Assembly: GCF_051014445.1 (NCBI RefSeq) | Contig: NW_027488366.1 | Location: 27,174,001 to 27,238,000, forward strand | From: Colletes latitarsis | Lineage: Eukaryota > Arthropoda > Insecta > Hymenoptera > Colletidae | DNA length: 64,000 nt | Reading direction: 5' to 3' | In this document: positions 41,366-49,507 of the stretch, piece after piece | How the letters are laid out: every line of letters starts with the position of its first letter | Position numbering within the stretch: the first letter of the stretch is position 1 | Notes under the pieces: model-generated | What the model saw: only the letters and a program-made list of their open reading frames with translations | Told to the model about the DNA's origin: nothing | Database searches by the model: none | Position numbers and translations under genes: made by a program

Positions 41366-43304
41366 CATACGTTATCCTCTAAAATATTTATCAAGACCTG
41401 GTTTAATCGACTGTTTCAGTGTGGTACCACATTACTATGTGATCCAAACCAGAAAATAACCCAGGATCTGTTCAACGAGTATGTGAAGTGTGCGAAAGTA
41501 TGAGTCTGATGAGGGCAAATCCCAGACCTATCCCGGACCTCACTTGCGTTATCCTCTAAAATATTGATCGAAACCAGGTTTAATCGACTGTTTCAGTGTG
41601 GTACCACATTACTACGTGATCCAAAACAGAAAAAACCCAGGATCAGTTCAACAAGTATGTGAAAAACGCGAAAGTATGAGCCTGATGAGGGCGAATCCCA
41701 GACCTATCCCAGACCTAACTTGCGTTGTCCTCTAAAATATTGATGGAAAACAGGTTTAATTGTCTGTTTCAGTGTTGTACTTCATTACTACGTGATGCAA
41801 TCCAGAAAAAGCCCAGGATCTAGCCATCAAGTATGAGAAATATGCGAAAGAATGAGCCTGATGAGAGCAAATCCCAGACCTAACCTAGACCAAACATGAA
41901 TTATTCTCTAAAATATTGTTCGAAACCAGGTTTTATGGACTGTTTCAGTGTGGTACCACATTACTACGTGATCCAAACAAGAAAAAACCCAGGATCTGTT
42001 CAACAAGTATGTGAAAAATGCGAAAGTATGACCCTGATGAGGGCAAATCCCAGACCTATCCCAGACATAAATTGCGTTGTTCTCTAAAATATTGATGGAA
42101 ACCAGATTCCATTGACTGTCTCAGTGTGGTACTACATTACTACGTGATGCAATCCAGAAAAAGCCCAAGATCTAGCCATCAAGTATGAGAAATATGCGAA
42201 AGAATGAGCCTGATGAGAGCAAATCCCAGACCTAACCTAGAACTAACATGGATTATTCTCTAAAATATTGATCGAAACCAGGTTTAATTTAATGTTTCAG
42301 TGTGGTGCCACATTACTACGTGATCCAAACCAGAAAAAACCCAGGATCTGTTCAACAAGTATGTGAAGAATGCGAAAGTACGAGTCTGATGAAGGAAAAT
42401 TCCTGGCCTAACCTAGTCCTAAAGTTCGTTATCCTCTAAAATATTGATCGTAACCAGGATTAATTGACTGTTTCAGCGTGGTACCACATTACTACGTGAC
42501 GCAAACCGGAAAAAACCCAGGATCTGTTCAACAAGTATGTGAAAAACGCGAAAGTATGAGCCTGATGAGGGCAAAGCCCAGACCTATCCCAGACCTAACT
42601 TGCGTTATCCTCTAAAATATTGATCGAAACCAGGTTTAATTTACCGTTTCGGTGTGGTACCACATTACTACGTGATCCAATCCAGAAATAGCCCAGGATC
42701 TAGCCATGAAGTATGAGAAACATGCGAAAGTATGAGCCTGACGAGGGCAAATCCTGGACCTAACCCAGACCTAACATACGTTATCCTCTAGAATATTTAT
42801 CAAGACCTGGTTTCATCGACTGTTTCAGTGTGGTACCACATTACTATGTGATCCAAACCAGAAAATAACCCAGGATCTGTTCAACTGGTATGTGAAGTGT
42901 GCGAAAGTATGAGTCTGATGAGGGCAAATCCCAGACCTATCCCAGACCTAACTTGCGTTATCCTCTAAAATATTGATCGAAACCAGGTTTAATCGACTGT
43001 TTCAGTGTGGTACCACATTACTACGTGATCCAAACCAGAAAATTACCCAGGATCAGTTCAACAAGTATGTGAAAAACGCGAAAGTATGAGCCTGATGAGG
43101 GCGAATCCCACACCTATCCCAGACCTAACATGCGTTATCCTCTAAAATAGTGATCGAAACCAGGTTTAATCGACTGTTTCAGTGTGGTACCACACTACTA
43201 CGTGACCCAAACCGGAAAAAACCCAGGATCTGTTCAACAAGTATGTGAAAAACGCGAAAGTATGAGTTTGATGAGTGAAAATCCCCGGCCAAACCCAGAC
43301 CTAA
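41366..43304. repeat. 11-monomer higher-order repeat, copy B (uninterrupted)
   Basis: A unit of about 1939 bp recurs immediately downstream from 43305, where it is interrupted by the truncated retrotransposon and resumes at 45370 (total offset 3344 after the insertion). Shared private variants such as CCCGGACCTCACTTG, GTTGTTCTC and TGACTGTCTCAG show the two copies are very close relatives. A related but partly different copy begins at about 39429 (offset 1937). Copy B carries the empty version of the retrotransposon site at 42013-42038. Confidence 0.88.
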
Positions 43305-43964
43305 CATACGTTATCCTCTAAAATATTTATCAAGACCTGGTTTAATCGACTGTTTCAGTGTGGTACCACATTACTATGTGATCCAAACCAGAAAATAACC
43401 CAGGATCTGTTCAACGAGTATGTGAAGTGTGCGAAAGTATGAGTCTGATGAGGGCAAATCCCAGACCTATCCCGGACCTCACTTGCGTTATCCTCTAAAA
43501 TATTGATCGAAACCAGGTTTAATCGACTGTTTCAGTGTGGTACCACATTACTACGTGATCCAAAACAGAAAAAACCCAGGATCAGTTCAACAAGTATGTG
43601 AAAAACGCGAAAGTATGAGCCTGATGAGGGCGAATCCCAGACCTATCCCAGACCTAACTTGCGTTGTCCTCTAAAATATTGATGGAAAACAGGTTTAATT
43701 GTCTGTTTCAGTGTTGTACTTCATTACTACGTGATGCAATCCAGAAAAAGCCCAGGATCTAGCCATCAAGTATGAGAAATATGCGAAAGAATGAGCCTGA
43801 TGAGAGCAAATCCCAGACCTAACCTAGACCAAACATGAATTATTCTCTAAAATATTGTTCGAAACCAGGTTTTATGGACTGTTTCAGTGTGGTACCACAT
43901 TACTACGTGATCCAAACAAGAAAAAACCCAGGATCTGTTCAACAAGTATGTGAAAAATGCGAAA

Positions 43965-43977
43965 GTATGACCCTGAT
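43965..43977. repeat. Target-site duplication, left copy (truncated element)
   Basis: GTATGACCCTGAT directly precedes the element and is repeated at 45370-45382 directly after the poly(A). The preceding AAA could extend the duplication to 16 bp, but cannot be told apart from the poly(A) on the other side. Confidence 0.93.
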
Positions 43978-44803
43978 CTATGTGGCAATGGTCCAGTCGG
44001 TGGCCCTATATGGGGCCCCCGTCTGGGCGGACGACCTGGCTGCCTCCCGGCGCAGCATGACTATGCTGCGTCGGGTGCAGAGGCGCATGGCGCTCAGGGT
44101 CGTCCGCGGGTATCGGACCATGTCACATGAGGCGGCGACGGTTCTAGCGGGGATGCCGCCCATGGACCTGCTCGCGCGGTCGCACGCGGTGATGTACCGG
44201 CACCGCGTCGACCGTCGCGCGGGGGTGGGGGCGGTCCCGGGCGGGCAGGAACCTGCTTGGGGCGATTTGAAGCGCCAGGCCCGGCAGTCCGTGTTGCTCG
44301 CGTGGCAGGAGCGGCTGGCTCTGCCAACCGCGGGGCACCGGACTGTCGGGGCTGTTCGGCCGCTCCTGAAGGAGTGGCTGGACAGAGGCCATGGCAGCCT
44401 CACCTACCGGCTGGCACAGGTATTTTCCGGGCATGGCAGCTTCGGAAGATACCTGTGCCGGATAGGGAAGGAGCCGACGGCGCGTTGCTGCCACTGCGAC
44501 GCTGAGCAGGACACGGCGGATCATACCCTGGAGGTATGCCCCGCGTGGGAGGGGGAGCGCCGTGTCCTGGTCGGCGTTGTCGGGCGGGATGTCTCGCTGC
44601 CGGGCGTGGTGCGCGCCATGCTCGGCAGCGAGGAGAAGTGGAGGGCCGTGGCCTCCTTCTGCGAGAACGTAATGTTGCAGAAGGAGGCAGCGGGGAGGGA
44701 GCGCGAGCTTCAGCGGCGTGCTGAAGCTCGCGCTCGTGCGGTGGCCCGAGGTCGTCGCCCGGTCGCGAGGCGTCGCGGGCGGCCGCCTCGGCGTGGCGGA
44801 TGA
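43978..44803 (+). pseudogene. ORF2 C-terminal fragment of the truncated R1-clade element
   Basis: An open 275-codon stretch with a TGA at 44801-44803, equivalent to the region after the reverse transcriptase fingers and palm in the full-length copy. It contains the post-RT domain and the C-terminal zinc finger typical of the R1 clade, CX2CX8HX4C, at 44486-44539. It ends in an Arg-rich basic tail. This copy probably preserves the original ORF2 terminus, because the full-length copy lost 37 bp just before it. By chance the frame joins upstream satellite reading from 43835, giving an apparent 322-codon open frame; the first 47 codons are satellite. No YADD catalytic motif is present. Confidence 0.9.
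44699..44735 (+). repeat. 15-bp perfect hairpin near the ORF2 end, absent from the other copy
   Basis: GAGCGCGAGCTTCAG (44699-44713) and its exact reverse complement (44721-44735) flank a 7-nt loop. The 37-bp stretch 44700-44736 is precisely what the full-length copy lacks at 52583/52584. Here it keeps the frame that ends at 44803. Confidence 0.93.
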
Positions 44804-45082
44804 CCTAGGCTGGGAGGGGGGTCCTGAGGGGACCCTCCTCCCGCCAGGCGGCGCCGGGTCGGACCGGTTGGGGATAGGAGTGCCTCCCCCTACCGGTCCA
44901 ACGCAAGGGGAGGCACCCTCGGCGGTCTGGTGCGGCCATGAACGCCCGGCCGCCGAGGGGTGGAAACGGGGTCGCGGGCGGTTGCGAGTTGGGGCTCGCA
45001 GCCGCCACTAAACGCGGCCCCGGGACGGATAGCGGCGGGATGGAGTGGCCCCGTCCCGCCGCTATGAGGCTGTGTGTCTACT

Positions 45083-45293
45083 GGGGGGACCGATTGTCCC
45101 CCCGGGGGATGGGCGCGAAAGCGCGGGCACGGGGAGGATACCGGAAGAATGCTTCGAGCGATTCCCGGTATCCTCCCAAAGCGTGCCGAAGGGTCACCGT
45201 GGGGTTTTTAGTGGGTAGGTCCCGCTCCTGTCGTTGTACGGGCGCGGGGAATCCCACACACCCCTCCCACCTCTCCCCAAGGAGGTGGGAGGG
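45083..45293 (+). other. 3' UTR hairpins (truncated copy)
   Basis: Three strong inverted repeats in the 3' untranslated region: an 8-bp stem GGGGGGAC/GTCCCCCC (45083-45090 with 45096-45103), a 13-bp stem GGGAGGATACCGG with its complement (45132-45144 with 45165-45177), and a 12-bp stem CCCTCCCACCTC with its complement (45262-45273 with 45282-45293). All three are conserved in the full-length copy. R1-clade reverse transcriptases recognise their own 3' UTR RNA, so a template-recognition role is a reasonable inference. Confidence 0.75.
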
Positions 45294-45318
45294 AGTCTTT
45301 CGAAGATTTTCCCCACGA

Positions 45319-45319
<1 letters not shown>

Positions 45320-45369
<50 letters not shown>
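45320..45369 (+). other. Poly(A) tail of the truncated element
   Basis: An uninterrupted run of about 50 A residues between the 3' UTR end (CCCCACGAC) and the target-site duplication. An unmutated tail of this length points to a recent insertion, subject to assembly accuracy in homopolymers. Confidence 0.95.
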
Positions 45370-45372
<3 letters not shown>

Positions 45373-45382
45373 TGACCCTGAT
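45370..45382. repeat. Target-site duplication, right copy (truncated element)
   Basis: GTATGACCCTGAT, identical to 43965-43977. The satellite continues from here as in the empty site at 42026. Confidence 0.93.
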
Positions 45383-47229
45383 GAGGGCAAATCCCAGACC
45401 TATCCCAGACATAAATTGCGTTGTTCTCTAAAATATTGATGGAAACCAGATTCCATTGACTGTCTCAGTGTGGTACTACATTACTACGTGATGCAATCCA
45501 GAAAAAGCCCAAGATCTAGCCATCAAGTATGAGAAATATGCGAAAGAATGAGCCTGATGAGAGCAAATCCCAGACCTAACCTAGAACTAACATGGATTAT
45601 TCTCTAAAATATTGATCGAAACCAGGTTTAATTTAATGTTTCAGTGTGGTGCCACATTACTACGTGATCCAAACCAGAAAAAACCCAGGATCTGTTCAAC
45701 AAGTATGTGAAGAATGCGAAAGTACGAGTCTGATGAAGGAAAATTCCTGGCCTAACCTAGTCCTAAAGTTCGTTATCCTCTAAAATATTGATCGTAACCA
45801 GGATTAATTGACTGTTTCAGCGTGGTACCACATTACTACGTGACGCAAACCGGAAAAAACCCAGGATCTGTTCAACAAGTATGTGAAAAACGCGAAAGTA
45901 TGAGCCTGATGAGGGCAAAGCCCAGACCTATCCCAGACCTAACTTGCGTTATCCTCTAAAATATTGATCGAAACCAGGTTTAATTTACCGTTTCGGTGTG
46001 GTACCACATTACTACGTGATCCAATCCAGAAATAGCCCAGGATCTAGCCATGAAGTATGAGAAACATGCGAAAGTATGAGCCTGACGAGGGCAAATCCTG
46101 GACCTAACCCAGACCTAACATACGTTATCCTCTAGAATATTTATCAAGACCTGGTTTCATCGACTGTTTCAGTGTGGTACCACATTACTATGTGATCCAA
46201 ACCAGAAAATAACCCAGGATCTGTTCAACTGGTATGTGAAGTGTGCGAAAGTATGAGTCTGATGAGGGCAAATCCCAGACCTATCCCAGACCTAACTTGC
46301 GTTATCCTCTAAAATATTGATCGAAACCAGGTTTAATCGACTGTTTCAGTGTGGTACCACATTACTACGTGATCCAAACCAGAAAATTACCCAGGATCAG
46401 TTCAACAAGTATGTGAAAAACGCGAAAGTATGAGCCTGATGAGGGCGAATCCCACACCTATCCCAGACCTAACATGCGTTATCCTCTAAAATAGTGATCG
46501 AAACCAGGTTTAATTGACTGTTTCAGCGTGGTACCACGTTACTACGTGATGCAATCCAGGAAAAGCCCAGGATCTAGCCATCAAGTATGAGAAATATGCG
46601 AAAGAATGAGCCTGATGAGAGCTAATCCCACACCTAAACCAGACCTAACATGCGTTATCCTCTAAAATATTTATCAAGACCAGCTTTAATTGATTTTTTC
46701 AGTGGGGTCCCACATTACTACGTGATCCAAACCAGAGAAAACCCAGGATCCGTTCAACAAGTGTGTGAAGAATGCGAAAGTATGAGTGTGGTGAGTGAAA
46801 ATCCCAGGCCTAACCTAGACCTAACATGCGTTATCCTCTGAAATATTGATCGAAACCAGGTTGAATGGACTGTTTCAGTGGGGTACCGCACTACTACGTG
46901 ATCCAAACCAGAAAAAACCCAGGATCTGTTCAACAAGTATGTGAAAAACGCGAAAGTATGAGCCTGATGAGGGCAAATCCCAGAACTATCCGAGACGTAA
47001 CTTGCGTTATCCAGTAAAGTATTGATCGAAACCAGGTTTAATTGACTGTTTCAGTGTGGTACCACATTACTACGAGATCCAATCCAGTAATAGCTCAGGA
47101 TCTAGCCATGAAGTATGAGAAATATGCGAAAGTATGAGCCTGATGAGGGCAAATCCTAGATCTAACCCAGACCTAACATGCGTTATCCTCTAAAATATTT
47201 ATCAAGACCAGGTTCAATTGATTTTTTCA

Positions 47230-47244
47230 GTGTGGTCCAACATT
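47230..47244. repeat. Target-site duplication, left copy (full-length element)
   Basis: GTGTGGTCCAACATT, repeated exactly at 53203-53217. An adjacent A would extend it to 16 bp but merges with the poly(A). It overlaps the position of the monomer's GGTACC palindrome, here in a variant without perfect symmetry. Confidence 0.93.
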
Positions 47245-47627
47245 CCCTCAGGGGCTGCCAGCCTTTCAGCTGCAGTACGGGCTTAACGAACCCGGGGTAC
47301 CCGAGTCATACACACACCGTAAGCCTCCTGTTGGTCGTCACAACGACCCATTCACAATTCCCTATTGGTTTTGTGAATGGTACGTGACGGCAGGAGGAAC
47401 GGGGGTCTTGGCTTAACCGCCTGGGCCACGAGTATGGCGACTCTATAAAATCGCCCTCCAATCCTAAGCTATGGTGCGCGGCGATGGGATGCATGGTTGG
47501 GGGAGAAGGCCCAATCCCAAGCGACCACCTCCGGGGACCCTGCCGAACCCCCGGAGTATTAGGCTTACCCGGGTAAGGCGGCTCTGCCCGGGTGGACCTT
47601 TATTTCCGACCATCTCGTGGGATTTTT
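47245..47627 (+). promoter_or_regulatory. Structured 5' UTR of the full-length element
   Basis: 383 bp before the first ATG of ORF1. A nested fold is evident: an outer stem CCTCCTG (47324-47330) with CAGGAGG (47391-47397) encloses two hairpins, GGTCGT/ACGACC with loop CACA (47333-47348) and CATTCACAA/TTGTGAATG (47349-47357 with 47371-47379). Further on are GGCGA/TCGCC (47436-47440 with 47451-47455) and a 14-bp palindrome at 47564-47577. R1-clade elements must carry their promoter or translation signals inside the 5' UTR, or be read through from the host locus. Which applies here is not shown. A TATAAA at 47444 sits in a hairpin loop and is not convincing as a promoter. Confidence 0.65.
47564..47577. 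repeat. 14-bp palindrome in the 5' UTR
   Basis: CTTACCCGGGTAAG is a perfect palindrome 50 bp before the ORF1 start codon. A second CCCGGG lies at 47587-47592, so alternative pairing is possible. No function can be assigned from sequence alone. Confidence 0.75.
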
Positions 47628-49505
47628 ATGGACACAGAAAATAAAATGGGGATGGGGCGGGTTTTGTCGGCTGGGGAGGACGGAGACGGGGTTGGGGTTA
47701 GGGTGGCGGCGCTCGCGCCCCACTCAGCGCCAGGTCCGGCTTCGTGGAGGGTGGAGGAGGACGACGAGACGGCGTCGGTCTCGTCCTTCTCCTCCAGCAC
47801 GAGCCACATAGGCTCTAAGAGGAAGAGGACGGGGCAGGCCGTCGTCGAGGTGGGCGGGGCGATGAGCCCGTCGGTGAGGCTGAGTTGCCTCAGGGACGAG
47901 GTGACCGAGGAGATATCGGAGAGGATCTCCTCGTCCCTGAGGCGGGTGGAGAAAGTCGCCGCTGCCTGCGCCTTTAAGGGGCAGAAAAGCGGTGGCGCGG
48001 AGGCCCTGAAGGCCGCGGCGGAGGAAATGAGGGAAGCGGCGCGGGAGCTCAGAGGGCGGAACGCCCGTCTGCAGCTCCTGTTGGAGGAGGAGCGACAGGG
48101 GAGGAGGAGGGCAGAGGCGCTGTGGAACAGCGCGGCCCTCCCTCCCATCCTCCCTCCTCCTCCACCGCCGCGTCCCTCGGCGGAGGTAAATAAGCGGAGT
48201 GCGGCGGCAGTGGTGCGGGGCACCGCGGGCCCCTCCACCCGCACTCCGCCCGTGAAGAAGTCCCCGTCCTCCTCAGAAGACGATCTTCTGAGGAGGATTG
48301 GGGACATGATTGATGGCAAGCTGGCCGCCTTCCGGGAGGAGCTCCTCGCCGGAAGAGCGGTCAGCAGGAAGGCGGTGCCTCCCCGACCTGTTCCGGTACA
48401 GTCGGGGAAGGCAAAGAAGGGCGGAGTGTAGGCTCCGCCCAGCGTTGCGGCACCAGGGCCCCGGGTCGCGACCCCCAAGGGGGGTGGTGTACCCGTGGTC
48501 GCGGTGGTCGCGTCCTCCACAGCACCCTCCCAAGGGGGGGTGGCATGGAGTGAGGTGGTGGGGCGGAAGGCGTAGCGGGCGGCGAGGAAGGCCTCGCAAT
48601 CGCGGCCTCCGCCTCCGCCGCCGGCGGCCAAGGTAAAGGCCGCGAAGGTCGGGAAGGCACGACCAGGTCGTCCCCCAAAAACGGCAGCGGTGACGCTGAC
48701 CGTTGCGCAGGGGGGCGACCTGACCCTCGCGGAGGCGATGCGGCTCGCCAGGGAGAATATCTCCCTGGAAGAGCTGGGCATTGCCTCCGTGAGGGCGAAG
48801 AGGGCCGTGACCGGGGGTCTCTTGCTGGAGATCCCCGGTGCAGAAGGCGGCGCGAAGGCGGATCGTCTCGCCCAGAGGCTCCGGGAGCAGCTGGGCGAGC
48901 GAGGTGTCCGGGTCGCCCGGCCCACGAAGCGCACGGAGATGCGCGTTTGTGGGCTGGACGACTCGGTCAGCGCACAGGATGTGTCCCGTGCCCTTGCGAG
49001 GGTGGGGGACTGTCCTGTGGAGGACCTGCGGATCGGAGAGATCCGCAGGTCGCCCTCCGGCCTCGGGTCGGTGTGGGCCCGGTGCCCCCTCTCCGCCGCC
49101 CGTAAGGTGGCGGAATCCGGGAGGGTGCTGGTGGGGTGGGTTTCGGCGCGAGTGGAAATCCTCGCGCCGCGCCCGCTCCAGTGTCACCGCTGCCTCGAAT
49201 TGGGGCACGTGAGGCAGTGGTGCACCTCGCCGGTGGACCGCAGCGGTCAGTGTTACCGCTGCGGTGCCAAAGAGCACCGTGCGAGCCAGTGCTCGGCGGC
49301 CCCCCACTGCCCGCTGTGTGCGGACATGGGGAGGCCAGCCGATCACAGGGTGGGGAGCAAGAAGTGCTCCCCCCCCTCCCGGAAGGAGAGGAAGAGGCGG
49401 GCTGCACCGGCTCCGGTGCCGAGGGCGGTGGCATCGTCCTCCATGGAGGTGGACGGTGCTACGGGGACGGACGGCCGGGAGGAGGCTGGTGCGGCCATTA
49501 ATTAA
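47628..49505 (+). pseudogene. ORF1 (gag-like nucleic-acid-binding protein), two in-frame TAG codons
   Basis: ORF1 proteins of R1-clade elements bind element RNA and form the ribonucleoprotein. The frame runs 626 codons from ATG 47628 to TAA 49503-49505, broken by TAG at 48429 and 48573; the frame itself is kept throughout. In order: a Ser/Glu-rich N-terminus, a coiled-coil-like Glu/Arg/Leu stretch around codons 125-170, a proline run, a basic linker containing both TAG codons, then a conserved C-terminal half from about codon 355. The C-terminus has three zinc knuckles: CX2CX4HX4C (49182-49223), CX2CX4HX4C (49251-49292) and CX2CX8HX6C (49308-49367). An in-frame GTG at 47592 extends the open frame upstream, but ATG 47628 is the first normal start. 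As it stands, only about 267 residues without zinc knuckles could be made. Confidence 0.88.
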
Positions 49506-49507
49506 TG
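49503..49507 (+). promoter_or_regulatory. TAATG stop-start overlap of ORF1 and ORF2
   Basis: The ORF1 stop TAA (49503-49505) shares its last A with the ORF2 start ATG (49505-49507). The same UAAUG arrangement is known from the R1-clade element SART1, where it couples termination on ORF1 to re-initiation on ORF2. That ORF2 is made this way here is inference. Confidence 0.85.

Larger units (their letters stand above)
1..43977. repeat. Tandem satellite array, about 176-bp monomer (left block)
   Basis: Roughly 250 head-to-tail copies of one monomer, all in the same orientation. Landmarks recur in fixed order: CATGCGTTATCCTC, an AT-rich ATATTGATCGAAACC, AGGTTTAATTGACTG, a GTGGTACCAC palindrome, TACGTGATCCAAACCAG, a variable middle cassette, CGAAAGTATGAGCCTGATGA, then two 11-bp telomere-type units. 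Distances between equivalent landmarks are 176 bp or close multiples (24118 to 24294; 35188 to 35540 = 352). Monomers differ by point changes and by which middle cassette they carry. 176 bp is within the nucleosome-sized range common for centromeric and heterochromatic satellites. No host gene is embedded: the open frames of about 63 codons are by-products of the repeat and change frame at every monomer, because 176 is not a multiple of 3. Confidence 0.97.
43978..45369 (+). mobile_element. 5'-truncated R1-clade non-LTR retrotransposon
   Basis: A very GC-rich 1392-bp insertion in AT-richer satellite. It corresponds base for base to 51862-53166 of the full-length copy, plus its own poly(A). It begins in the ORF2 region downstream of the reverse transcriptase active site, contains the C-terminal zinc finger and complete 3' UTR, and ends in about 50 A residues. 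5' truncation is the usual result of incomplete target-primed reverse transcription. A 13-bp target duplication flanks it. Relative to the full-length copy I count about 21 substitutions and one 37-bp segment (44700-44736) missing from the other copy. It cannot mobilise itself: endonuclease, catalytic reverse transcriptase region and ORF1 are absent. Confidence 0.95.
43305..46514. repeat. 11-monomer higher-order repeat, copy C, interrupted by a retrotransposon
   Basis: This is the copy-B unit, split at 43977 by the 1392-bp element plus its duplicated target. The satellite part before the break matches copy B at offset 1939. The part after matches at offset 3344; the difference of 1405 equals the element (1392) plus a 13-bp target duplication. 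Confidence 0.88.
45370..47244. repeat. Tandem satellite array between the two retrotransposons
   Basis: About eleven monomers of the same 176-bp satellite, same orientation. It starts with the right copy of the truncated element's target-site duplication and continues exactly where the array broke off at 43977. Up to about 46514 it is a near-copy of 42026-43170 (offset 3344), so it is the second half of an 11-monomer unit. From about 46520 to 47244 the monomers belong to the set also seen around 53.5-58.5 kb. It ends with the left copy of the full-length element's target-site duplication. Confidence 0.96.

Noticed and set aside
44938..45431. Frames ending in long lysine or phenylalanine runs near 45.3 kb and 53.2 kb
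   Set aside because: The runs are translations of the poly(A) tails of the two retrotransposons.
47245..47330. HDV-like ribozyme at the very 5' end of the full-length element
   Set aside because: The start is G-rich (GGGGCTGCCAG) and suggestive, but I could not find a consistent set of P1, P2, P3 and P4 helices with the needed catalytic C. A descriptor-based search would be decisive.
47441..47450. TATAAA in the 5' UTR as a promoter
   Set aside because: It lies in the loop of a GGCGA/TCGCC hairpin with no other promoter signal around it, and non-LTR elements generally do not rely on a TATA box here.
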